20,338 bases of DNA from JASEJA01 sp038872535 (GCA_038872535.1 JAVZJY010000020.1:1-20338), one strand, 5' to 3'; counted from the first letter of the stretch, positions 8,464-15,057 are shown. A program made the numbers and translations. Notes: generated by a model not told the origin, from the letters alone.

Positions 8464-8979
8464 ATGTCATCCACTAAAAGAAAGAGGAAAAGTAAGAAGC
8501 GGGTTAGGAAAAGGACAATGCAAATTGAAATTCGACAGATGACTCTGGAAGACCTATCAGAAGTTTGGCACCTAGGCGAGAAAATATTTACGCCCTCAAG
8601 TTTACAATTCACATATAGAACATGGAACATTGACGAACTACTGTCATACTTCTACAGCGACCAAGAACTATGCCTAGTGGCTGAAAACACACGCTCAAAG
8701 AAAATCATCGGATTCGCTCTAGGAACTATTTTGAAACGTCCCTTCAGCCCATGGACATACGGATATTTTGTATGGGCGGGAGTGCAAAAAATGAAGCAAA
8801 GAAGTGGAGTTGGAAGAAGATTGTATAAGGAGTTAGAGAAGCGGTTTAAGGATAAGGGTGCACGCATTGTGATTGTGGATGTGGAAAGCAACAATCCTGC
8901 TGGAATTCATTTTATCAAAAAATTAGGGTTTAAGGAAGCCCAAACCTACATTTGGTACTCAAAAAACCTTGAACAGTAA
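8464..8979 (+). CDS. GNAT-family N-acetyltransferase (RimI-like)
   Basis: A 171-residue protein with one GNAT domain. The acetyl-CoA pyrophosphate loop is QRSGVGRRLY, followed by the VDVESNNPAGIHFIKKLGF segment that closes most RimI-like domains. It transfers acetyl from acetyl-CoA to an amine; the substrate is unknown. The first 18 residues are an extremely basic tail (SSTKRKRKSKKRVRKR) from a purine-rich stretch. A second in-frame ATG at 8518 has AGGAAAAGG ahead of it and would yield a normal domain start, so the tail may be untranslated leader. The ATG at 8464 also has AAGGAAAG upstream and is kept as the longer model. It is distinct from the Ard1-like protein at 14138. Confidence 0.82.
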   Translation: MSSTKRKRKSKKRVRKRTMQIEIRQMTLEDLSEVWHLGEKIFTPSSLQFTYRTWNIDELLSYFYSDQELCLVAENTRSKKIIGFALGTILKRPFSPWTYGYFVWAGVQKMKQRSGVGRRLYKELEKRFKDKGARIVIVDVESNNPAGIHFIKKLGFKEAQTYIWYSKNLEQ

Positions 8980-9055
8980 AAAGAAAGGAACATTTAGTCT
9001 ATTGAATGGCATGTGCTTTTGTGACTTAAGTTGAGATATAAAATGCTTGCTCGAT

Positions 9056-9106
9056 GTTTTTGCCATTTTTAATGCAATTTTAAAAAAACTTGTTTAATCT
9101 TTTTTG
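9056..9106 (+). terminator. T-rich putative terminator after the GNAT gene
   Basis: Several T runs of four to six, ending in CTTTTTTG, lie 75-125 bases after the acetyltransferase stop. Archaeal transcription commonly ends in such T-rich tracts without a hairpin. The stretch is AT-rich overall, so this is only suggestive. Confidence 0.3.
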
Positions 9107-9115
9107 TTAAATTTG

Positions 9116-9304
9116 TTATTGATATAAGTTTAATATTCCATTAGCCAATGCTCTGATGCCTACTTTGTGTTCAACTTTGTGGCGAGCGGCAGTTATAAGC
9201 TCGTCTTAATGAATTTCAAGCCTTACGTCAACATAGTTTGCGTCAAATTTAGAAGGTAATCTACCACAAACAAAAACCAATTTTCCTTCATAACGCAAAT
9301 CATT
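9116..9304 (-). pseudogene. Decayed coding remnant, possibly TldD/PmbA N-terminal-like
   Basis: Read on the minus strand, this frame gives 63 codons of protein-like sequence interrupted once by TAA (9206-9208) and closed by TAA at 9116-9118. The piece before the break contains NYVDVRLEIH; the piece after contains DELITAARHK and then VGIRALANG. The order 'YxDVRxE ... VGIRxLxNG' resembles the start of TldD/PmbA-family proteins, which normally run to more than 400 residues. No intact start or remaining gene body is visible. TldD similarity is a guess from two short motifs. It could instead be a decayed unrelated small gene. Confidence 0.35.
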
Positions 9305-9424
9305 TCAGTCATAAGTTTATTGTTAGGCTTTAACATGAAAGTTTCTGCAGAATATTTCTTTTCCTTTGCAAGGAACATGTTTAAACTTAATGTCTAATCT
9401 GAGGTTTTCTATTCGAAAACAATG

Positions 9425-9437
9425 GAAAGTTTTTTAT
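9425..9437 (+). promoter_or_regulatory. BRE/TATA-like promoter of the zinc-ribbon pair
   Basis: GAAAG followed by TTTTTTAT resembles an archaeal BRE plus TATA box. A start about 25 bases downstream (near 9460) would leave a roughly 26-base leader containing the GGAGG ribosome site at 9473-9477. Confidence 0.4.
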
Positions 9438-9485
9438 GCATCATCATATGAAACCATGGTTATCGAGGATATTGGAGGAAATTAA

Positions 9486-9656
9486 ATGGCTAAATGTCCA
9501 AAATGCGGAACCGTTGTTAACACGCCTAAGAAGAAGTGGACAATGGCTGGACGCCCAGACAAGTCTGGAAAAAGAATGCAGTTGGAGATTGGACTTTTCG
9601 ACTGTCCAAAATGCAAGAAACCATTCCGAGAAGTCTTGAGCAAAAAGAAAATCTAA
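9486..9656 (+). CDS. Small zinc-ribbon protein resembling Cren7 chromatin protein
   Basis: A 56-residue basic protein with 13 lysines. Two CPKC knuckles (C4/C7 and C40/C43) frame a zinc ribbon. Between and after them runs a pattern close to the crenarchaeal DNA-binding protein Cren7: a tryptophan (W18) followed by a basic GRPDKSGK turn, then EIGLF directly before the second knuckle and PFREVL after it. Cren7 has W, then a PKGRKG turn, KIGLF, and YFRHKL in the same order. Cren7 coats DNA as a small beta-barrel without zinc. Whether this protein binds DNA is inference. The ATG has GGAGG eight bases upstream. It is followed 27 bases later by a related gene. Confidence 0.8.
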   Translation: MAKCPKCGTVVNTPKKKWTMAGRPDKSGKRMQLEIGLFDCPKCKKPFREVLSKKKI

Positions 9657-9683
9657 ACAGCTTAAAAACTACGGCGACTTCCC

Positions 9684-9899
9684 ATGCCTAAAAGCCAAGC
9701 AAGAGACCACATCTGTCCCGAATGTGGAACACAAGTAAAAGAACCGTACAAAACATGGGAGCTCATAGCCCCATTTCCAGACAAAAAGATGAGAATAACC
9801 CTAACAATCTTCGGCATGTATGAATGCCCAAAATGTGGCAAAAAATTCAAGGATATAGTGAGTAAAGCCAAACTGGGCACGGAAGGCATAGAGCTTTAG
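9684..9899 (+). CDS. Second zinc-ribbon protein, paralogue of the preceding gene
   Basis: A 71-residue protein with CPEC (C11, C14) and CPKC (C48, C51). The knuckle spacing is within one residue of its neighbour. The shared layout is CPxCG, a KxW at 23-25, a PDKK turn, an aliphatic strand ending in YE before the second knuckle, and GKKFKDIVSK after it, like REVLSK next door. The two probably arose by tandem duplication. It is less basic than its neighbour and has an eight-residue N-terminal extension plus a short acidic C-terminus. The ribosome site is weak, so it may depend on translation of the upstream gene. A role as a nucleic-acid-binding or nucleoid protein is inferred from the Cren7-like pattern. 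Confidence 0.75.
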   Translation: MPKSQARDHICPECGTQVKEPYKTWELIAPFPDKKMRITLTIFGMYECPKCGKKFKDIVSKAKLGTEGIEL

Positions 9900-9925
9900 A
9901 CTTACGCTCATCTCCTCTCCCCCTA

Positions 9926-9931
9926 TTTTTT
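9926..9931 (+). terminator. T6 putative terminator after the zinc-ribbon pair
   Basis: A run of six T after a C-rich stretch, 27 bases beyond the second zinc-ribbon stop and about 75 bases before the signal peptidase start. This is consistent with a simple archaeal T-tract terminator. Confidence 0.3.
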
Positions 9932-10006
9932 CAATTCTAAAGCCTTAAGTTTTAAAAAGCAAAAGCCTAAATTAAACGAAAACTCATCACAATAGAAGGT
10001 TAAAAA

Positions 10007-10672
10007 TTGAAAACAGCAACACTTAAAAGATTATGGAAAAACGAGTATGTCAAAACGGCAGTAATGATTATCTTAATAATAACAATAGTTTTTGGCTTTT
10101 GGTATGGCATCCAACTAGTCTTAAACACGCCATACCCTGCTTTAGCCGTTGCGTCAGGAAGCATGTGCACTTTGCCAGGTCCATACTGTGATGGTTGGTC
10201 CCATCCATTCGAACATACATTACACGTTGGAGACTTGATTATCGTTCAAGGAGTAAATCCCAAATACATTAAAACGGGACCTTACCCTTATGGCGACATA
10301 ATCGTATTTCGTAAACCAGGCTCCACAGATGAGTTGATAGTTCATAGGGCAATAGACAATGCGACCGGACCGGACGGAAAAATATATTTCAGAACGCAAG
10401 GTGACGGAAACCCAGGTCCAGATTCCTTTACAGGCGAAGGCTCATGGCATTTTATGGTTTCTCAAGACCTTGTAATTGGCAAAGTTATTATGCGTATTCC
10501 TTGGGTTGGACACCTTGCACTTTTTATGCACAATTCTTCAGGAATATTCCTAATAGCCATCATCATAATTATTCTGTTGGTTCTCGAGATTATTATTCCA
10601 ATTTTTACAGGAAAAGAAAAAGAAACTGAAACTGAGCAAGTCGAAGGTGTGGAAAAAGCTTTTGAAGCCTAA
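10007..10672 (+). CDS. Signal peptidase I, archaeal/ER (Sec11) type
   Basis: A 221-residue membrane-bound protease that removes signal peptides from secreted proteins. There is an N-terminal membrane segment at about 17-37 and a second at about 179-200. The catalytic serine lies in SGSM (S52), the partner histidine in VHRA (H113), and the conserved acidic region is QGDGNPGPD (D133, D139). The Ser/His pair is typical of the archaeal enzyme rather than the bacterial Ser/Lys form. A short insertion after the active serine holds C54 and C61, which would lie on the outer face and might form a disulphide. The start is TTG at 10007, six bases after GAAGGT. TBP follows 45 bases downstream. Confidence 0.92.
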   Translation: MKTATLKRLWKNEYVKTAVMIILIITIVFGFWYGIQLVLNTPYPALAVASGSMCTLPGPYCDGWSHPFEHTLHVGDLIIVQGVNPKYIKTGPYPYGDIIVFRKPGSTDELIVHRAIDNATGPDGKIYFRTQGDGNPGPDSFTGEGSWHFMVSQDLVIGKVIMRIPWVGHLALFMHNSSGIFLIAIIIIILLVLEIIIPIFTGKEKETETEQVEGVEKAFEA

Positions 10673-10674
10673 GG

Positions 10675-10696
10675 CTTTATAAAGGTATTTAAATAC
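10675..10696 (+). promoter_or_regulatory. Two adjacent palindromic AT boxes before the TBP gene
   Basis: CTTTATAAAG (10675-10684) and GTATTTAAATAC (10685-10696) are perfect 10- and 12-base palindromes side by side. Either could be a TATA box. The first would start transcription near 10706 and the second near the ATG at 10718, giving a leaderless message. Since the gene encodes TBP itself, its own product could bind here. Confidence 0.45.
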
Positions 10697-10717
10697 TCAG
10701 TATGAGAAGTGATGTTT

Positions 10718-11278
10718 ATGCCAAAAGTTAAAGCCATAATAAACATCGAAAACGTTGTTGCTTCTGCAACGCTGAATCAGAAAGTTGACTTAAACGCTGT
10801 TGTTAAGGGTTACCCAGGCGTAGAGTATCGTCCAGAACAGTTTCCAGGGCTAGTTTTTAGGCTTAAGAGACCAAAGACAGCCACTTTGATTTTTAATTCT
10901 GGAAAAATGGTTTGTACGGGTGCAAAATCGGAGAAGGAAGCGCGAAGGGCAGTTATGAAAGTGATTAAGGAGTTGAAAAGGGGTGGAATCATCATCATTA
11001 GCAAGCCGGAACTGAAGATACAAAACATCGTGGCTTCTGCAGGCTTAGGTGGAATGATAGACTTGGAAAAGGCAGCGTCCACCCTTGGAAAAACAATGTA
11101 TGAGCCTGAACAGTTTCCAGGTCTGATCTACAGAATGGATGAGCCAAAAGTAGTTATACTATTGTTTGCCAGCGGAAAACTTGTCTGCACGGGAGCCAAA
11201 AAAGAACAGGACGTTTACGACGCTGTCCACAAACTTCATGGAATATTAGAGGAACAGGAGCTTATATTCTACGAGTAA
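10718..11278 (+). CDS. tbp: TATA-box binding protein (TBP)
   Basis: A general transcription factor that binds TATA boxes and, with TFB, recruits RNA polymerase. The 186-residue protein has the typical two imperfect repeats: the first carries PEQFPGLVFR and SGKMVCTGAK, the second PEQFPGLIYR and SGKLVCTGAK, covering the whole saddle with almost no extra tail. In-frame GTG (10709) and ATG (10712) codons lie just upstream. I chose the ATG at 10718 because a GTGAT element (10709-10713) sits four bases before it and the protein then starts as in relatives (MPKVKAIINIENVVAS). Two palindromic AT boxes precede it. Confidence 0.96.
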   Translation: MPKVKAIINIENVVASATLNQKVDLNAVVKGYPGVEYRPEQFPGLVFRLKRPKTATLIFNSGKMVCTGAKSEKEARRAVMKVIKELKRGGIIIISKPELKIQNIVASAGLGGMIDLEKAASTLGKTMYEPEQFPGLIYRMDEPKVVILLFASGKLVCTGAKKEQDVYDAVHKLHGILEEQELIFYE

Positions 11279-11300
11279 GCGTTCAGCGCATTCAGTCACT

Positions 11301-11933
11301 TTATCCCTTTTTAATTTGCCTCAAGATAGTCTTCAACTGCTCTTCATCTATCGCTCCAATTTCACATAACTTAGTTGCTATCTCGCTAACCTTAAGCAAA
11401 GCATGAAGCCTAATCCCACTTTTCTCAAGTTTTTCTTTTCCGCCCTCTTCCCTGTCTAAAAGCACAACGGCTTCATTAACCACTCCACCTTCAGTTCTTA
11501 TGGCTCTTGCTGCCTTTTTCAAAGACAGGCCCGTTGTAATCAAGTCGTCAACCAGTAGAACGCGGTCTCCAGGTGCAATTATTCCTTCTATTCTTCTTTG
11601 TCTACCATGCAGGCGTATGTCTTTGCGGATGTAGAGGAAGGGCTTCTGTAGATGGTAGGCGATTAAAGAAGCAAACGGTATCCCTGCTATAGGAATTCCA
11701 GCTATCCTCTCAAAGTTTTCTGCGCCAATTTCCCCTTTTATGAAGCTTACATAAAAATCGCAAACTCTATGGAAGGCATCCGGAAAACTTGGTATAACCC
11801 TCAAGTCTATGTAGTAAGGACTTATTTTTCCGCTTGTAAGTTTGAAGACCCCGAATTGGAGGGCATCTATTTTCTTTAATATTTTGCAAATTTCAACCTT
11901 AACTGCTTTATTGCTTTCTTCCATGGGCAACAT
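11301..11933 (-). CDS. pyrE: Orotate phosphoribosyltransferase
   Basis: Converts orotate and PRPP to orotidine 5'-phosphate in pyrimidine synthesis. The 210-residue protein has FKLTSGKISPYYIDLR near the N-terminus, YIRKDIRLHG at about 101-110, and the PRPP-binding loop VLLVDDLITTG at 125-135 with its two aspartates. Length fits the family. The frame extends upstream to an ATG at 11981, but that would overlap the hydrolase gene. The ATG at 11933 lies one base after the hydrolase TGA, so translation is probably coupled; a further ATG at 11924 is also possible. It ends 22 bases from the TBP gene, tail to tail. Confidence 0.93.
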   Translation of the reverse strand: MLPMEESNKAVKVEICKILKKIDALQFGVFKLTSGKISPYYIDLRVIPSFPDAFHRVCDFYVSFIKGEIGAENFERIAGIPIAGIPFASLIAYHLQKPFLYIRKDIRLHGRQRRIEGIIAPGDRVLLVDDLITTGLSLKKAARAIRTEGGVVNEAVVLLDREEGGKEKLEKSGIRLHALLKVSEIATKLCEIGAIDEEQLKTILRQIKKG

Positions 11934-11934
11934 T

Positions 11935-12627
11935 TCACGTCCGCTTAGAAATCTGATATATCTTGCCAACCTCCGGAACAAGACATGTGACTTTTGGCAT
12001 TTCCCTCTTCAAAATTTCAGCGAACTTCTTTTGATCCGCTGTTGAACCAGTATGGTATGGAACAGCAACCTTAGGTTTTGTTAACCTTGCAATTTCAGCG
12101 CCTGTTTCTGGAGAAGCCCCAGGTGCTATTCCAACAGTGCAGAAAACAACATCAAATTTTTCTCTTTCGCCAATGGATGCCATTTCTGGAAACGGTAGGC
12201 TGTCTGCGGTGTGGAAGATTTTAACTCCATCCTCGCTTGTAATTATGAAGGACACAGGCGTAGCTGCTGGCGGATGATTACTTTTCTCACCCCTTATTGT
12301 AACCCCGCCAAGTTTCACTTCTGAGCCTGGTTGAATTTCTTGCAATTTTTCAGGAGCAACAACGTTTCGCAATCGTCTAGCAGATGTCGGGTCAGCAACA
12401 ACAACGCATAACGTATTCTTGTGGATTTCTGAGACTAAGGATTGGTCCAAATGGTCATAATGTTCATGGCTGATTAGAATTGCGTCAACACTTTTGAAGT
12501 TGCGGGATTTAACTTCCACAGGATCTATTATAAGGGTTTTGGATGGAGTTTTAATGGTTACCCCAGCATAACGATTAAACCATACAAACAAAATTTCATT
12601 TTTTGCAGGAGCTTTTTCAATAGCCAT
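11935..12627 (-). CDS. Metallo-beta-lactamase-fold metal-dependent hydrolase (UPF0173-like)
   Basis: A 230-residue protein with the metal-binding signature SHEHYDHLD (H54, H56, D58, H59), a later HTAD (H139, D142) and PYHTGST (H192). These are the expected ligands of a two-metal centre. The compact size and lack of extra domains match the UPF0173/UlaG-like group of predicted hydrolases, whose substrates are mostly unknown. The ATG at 12627 has GGAGG at good spacing, and a TATA-like TTTAAAA lies about 40 bases upstream on the same strand. pyrE begins one base after its stop, so the two form an operon, but no specific pyrimidine role can be read from the sequence. Confidence 0.88.
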   Translation of the reverse strand: MAIEKAPAKNEILFVWFNRYAGVTIKTPSKTLIIDPVEVKSRNFKSVDAILISHEHYDHLDQSLVSEIHKNTLCVVVADPTSARRLRNVVAPEKLQEIQPGSEVKLGGVTIRGEKSNHPPAATPVSFIITSEDGVKIFHTADSLPFPEMASIGEREKFDVVFCTVGIAPGASPETGAEIARLTKPKVAVPYHTGSTADQKKFAEILKREMPKVTCLVPEVGKIYQISKRT

Positions 12628-12811
12628 GCTTGATTCCTCCAGTTAATAATTATACGTTTCAGTTTTAAAGAACTTGCGCTGTCCTTGTACTTTCATAAAA
12701 ATGTCAGTTTCAATTATTCTTTTGAATACGTGCATGCAAGTTCATGAGTTATGCTTTGGTAAGGCTTAATAGTTGCTGCTTCCGTGTTTTCATACTTAAA
12801 AGTGATGTTTG

Positions 12812-14086
12812 ATGGTTGACGTTTGGCTTCCTTACGGAAAAACAGAAGTTTGCGCCAGAATTCCAACCAGAAACTTTCTAGGCTCAATAGAGCCGAAGGA
12901 AAAGCCAGGAGTGCCAGACGCTAAAGCTGAGATTGAGAAGGCTTTAAGAGAACCTATTGGTTCTAAAAGGTTAAGCAATATTGTTAAACCAGAAAGTCGA
13001 GTAGCAATTGTTGTTGATGATGCAACTAGACCTGCGCCGAGTCACTTGATGGTTCCGCCTTTGCTGGATGAATTAAACGCGGCTGGCGTTAAAGATGACA
13101 ACATAACAATTATTTTCGGTTGTGGAGGACATAGGGCTGTTACGCGAGAAGAAGCCGTCAGCCTATTAGGCGAAGCCATTCTTAACCGCGTGAAAACTGT
13201 AAGCCACAACTCTAAGGCTCAAGACCTCGTTTATGTTGGCACAACCCAAAAGTATGGAACAAAAGTTTATTTAAACCGCATTTTCGCAGAAGCTGACGTA
13301 AAAATCCTAACGGGCGACATTTGTTTCCATTATTATGCTGGTTACGGTGGAGGGCGAAAAAGCGTTTTGCCAGCAGTTTCAGGCGAAGAAACAATAAAAC
13401 ACAATCACGCCATGCTCTTGCATCCAAACGCAAAAACTGGAGTTTTAAGTGGAAATCCAGTCCATGAGGATATGGTGGAGGCTGCAAAACTAGCCAAAGT
13501 AGATTTCATTTTAAACGTTGTAATGAACAGTAAAAGGGAAATTGTGAAGGCTTTCGCAGGCGATTTGGAACAAGCCTTCTACGAAGGCGTCAAAGTTGTG
13601 GATGAAATGTACCGCATACCAGCAGAACGCCGAGCAGACATTGCTGTCGTCAGCCCAGGTGGACATCCAGTTGACGTAAACCTTTTCCAAGCCTATAAAG
13701 GCGTGGACAGCGCTCTCGAAATTGTTAAACGTGGCGGCGTGATAGTTTTGGTGGCTGAATGTCCAGAAGGGCATGGAAGCCAAGTGTTTTATGATTGGAT
13801 GGTTAAGTTTAAGGATTTAAGGGCGATGGAGAGGGAAATTAAGAACAATTTTGTTTTGGGCGGACATAAAGCCTATTACTTGTTGAAGGCTTTGCAAAAG
13901 GTTCAGATAATTTTGGTTTCAGCAATGCCAGACTATTATGTCACAAACATTTTCAAGTTGAAGGCGGCGAGAGCGGTGAACGATGCGTTAAATGAAGCTT
14001 TCGACATTGTTGGAAAAAATGCAAGGGTTTGGGTGATGCCCTACGGAAACTTCACATTACCAGAAATCAAAACAAACGAAGAGTAA
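12812..14086 (+). CDS. LarA-family (DUF2088) nickel-dependent racemase/epimerase-like protein
   Basis: A 424-residue homologue of lactate racemase LarA, which uses a nickel-pincer nucleotide cofactor. In this numbering the protein shows DDATRP (D69-P74), GCGGHR (H107), CFHYYAGYGGGRKS (H173, K183) and HNH (H199). These fall one position before the H108, H174, K184 and H200 I recall for Lactobacillus plantarum LarA, so the cofactor lysine and catalytic histidines appear intact. The family includes racemases and epimerases of many 2-hydroxyacids, so the substrate is unknown. No cofactor-making larB, larC or larE gene is in the window. I chose ATG 12812 over TTG 12809 because GTGAT lies five bases before it. 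Confidence 0.85.
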   Translation: MVDVWLPYGKTEVCARIPTRNFLGSIEPKEKPGVPDAKAEIEKALREPIGSKRLSNIVKPESRVAIVVDDATRPAPSHLMVPPLLDELNAAGVKDDNITIIFGCGGHRAVTREEAVSLLGEAILNRVKTVSHNSKAQDLVYVGTTQKYGTKVYLNRIFAEADVKILTGDICFHYYAGYGGGRKSVLPAVSGEETIKHNHAMLLHPNAKTGVLSGNPVHEDMVEAAKLAKVDFILNVVMNSKREIVKAFAGDLEQAFYEGVKVVDEMYRIPAERRADIAVVSPGGHPVDVNLFQAYKGVDSALEIVKRGGVIVLVAECPEGHGSQVFYDWMVKFKDLRAMEREIKNNFVLGGHKAYYLLKALQKVQIILVSAMPDYYVTNIFKLKAARAVNDALNEAFDIVGKNARVWVMPYGNFTLPEIKTNEE

Positions 14087-14137
14087 AGCTCAAAAAGGGA
14101 ATTAGATTTATGGATTAAAAAATATGGAGAGGAAAAC

Positions 14138-14614
14138 TTGCAACAGACATTTAGACTGCGAAAATTCAACATGAACGACTTGCAAACCGTAATGCATATA
14201 AACCGCACTTGTCTGCCAGAAAATTACACAGACTACTTTTTCATAGAGCTTCATCAAAGATTCCCAGAAACCTTCATTGTGGCAGAGGAAAACGGCGAAG
14301 TTGTTGGTTACATAATGTGCCGCATTGAACTCGGCTTATCAAACTTCGGTTTCAGCGGATTACTAAAAAAGGGGCACATAGTTTCAGTGGCCGTTCTGCA
14401 CCAGCACAGGCGTAAAGGAATAGGGAAAGCCTTAGTTTCCCAAGCCTTAGAGAACATGCGCATATACAATGCGAAACAATGCTTCTTAGAGGTTAGAGTA
14501 ACAAATACTCCAGCAATAGAGCTTTACAAGAAATTGGGATTTGAAGTAACCCGCACAATCCACGGATACTATTCAGACGGAGAAGACGCTTACGTCATGA
14601 CCAAAAAGCTTTAG
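14138..14614 (+). CDS. rimI: Ard1/RimI-type protein N-terminal acetyltransferase
   Basis: A 158-residue GNAT protein closely patterned on archaeal Ard1, which acetylates protein N-termini (also annotated RimI). Key segments are IVSVAVLHQHRRKGIGKAL, holding the acetyl-CoA loop RRKGIG, then FLEVRVTNTPAIELYKKLGF and the C-terminal GYYSDGEDAYVM, a signature of this group. The protein is a bare catalytic domain of family length. The start is TTG at 14138 with GAGAGG six bases upstream. It lies about 50 bases after the LarA-like gene and may share its transcript. Its stop overlaps the convergent membrane-protein gene by four bases. Confidence 0.9.
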   Translation: MQQTFRLRKFNMNDLQTVMHINRTCLPENYTDYFFIELHQRFPETFIVAEENGEVVGYIMCRIELGLSNFGFSGLLKKGHIVSVAVLHQHRRKGIGKALVSQALENMRIYNAKQCFLEVRVTNTPAIELYKKLGFEVTRTIHGYYSDGEDAYVMTKKL

Positions 14615-15057
14615 ATTTGCAATCTCTCTGCCTTTTCATTTAGGAAGTTTATTGCTTGAAGTATGGATTTTGCAAACCCTAACAAACTTAGAAGTGTGAC
14701 GATGGCAATTAATGGGCGTAGGTCAACAATCAAACTCAAATTTTGATATGATAAGCTAAAAATTCCGCCTTTCAAAGAGAGAATTAAATAGCAAATAATA
14801 AACAAAGCCTTTGCTGCATCAAAAAAGTGCTTGAAAATTGTTCCTGATGTGAGGTCTCCAACAATCATCAGAATAATGTATACTATAACAAAAGTTTCAA
14901 CCATTTGCTGAAAACCAGGAATTAGTTCTGAAATTGGAGCAAGAAACATCCATAAAACGAAGTATACTGCATAAAAAAGAACTCCCTTTACTGTTGTTTT
15001 TAAGGCTTTGAATGTTATCTGTCTAAGCTTCGTTTTGGAATCTTTGCTACCCGCCAT
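14611..15057 (-). CDS. Four-helix integral membrane protein, unknown family
   Basis: A 148-residue protein with a basic cytoplasmic start (about 18 residues) and four hydrophobic segments, at roughly 23-45, 54-68, 80-100 and 107-130. A short charged tail follows. I do not recognise the family; no catalytic or transporter motif is visible. The ATG at 15057 is preceded by GGTGAT and overlaps the end of the preceding gene by 11 bases, implying coupled translation. It is the last gene of a three-gene membrane cluster transcribed from about 16352, and it converges on the Ard1-like gene. Confidence 0.72.
   Translation of the reverse strand: MAGSKDSKTKLRQITFKALKTTVKGVLFYAVYFVLWMFLAPISELIPGFQQMVETFVIVYIILMIVGDLTSGTIFKHFFDAAKALFIICYLILSLKGGIFSLSYQNLSLIVDLRPLIAIVTLLSLLGFAKSILQAINFLNEKAERLQI

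Larger units (their letters stand above)
8980..9485. other. 506-base gene-free spacer
   Basis: The longest gap in the window. From left to right it holds a T-rich stretch (9056-9106) that could end transcription of the GNAT gene, a minus-strand coding remnant (9116-9304), an AT-rich stretch with GTTTAAAC, and a promoter-like box (9425-9437) plus a strong GGAGG ribosome site for the zinc-ribbon gene. I see no tRNA-like fold, box C/D pair or tandem repeat. Confidence 0.6.

Noticed and set aside
8351..8470. Lhr N-terminus extended to ATG 8470
   Set aside because: It overlaps the divergent gene, spans the promoter-like box, and adds 40 hydrophobic residues that Lhr proteins do not have; TTG 8350 has a ribosome site.
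9360..9390. GTTTAAAC palindrome within a longer partial inverted repeat as a possible operator or RNA fold
   Set aside because: It is short, AT-rich and not followed by a convincing structure; likely chance in AT-rich spacer.
9436..9639. 67-codon plus-strand frame over the first zinc-ribbon gene
   Set aside because: It is out of frame with the conserved CPKC ribbon, lacks a ribosome site, and ends inside the real gene.
11934..11981. PyrE start at ATG 11981
   Set aside because: It would overlap the hydrolase gene by 47 bases and add residues absent from PyrE; ATG 11933 sits directly after the hydrolase stop.
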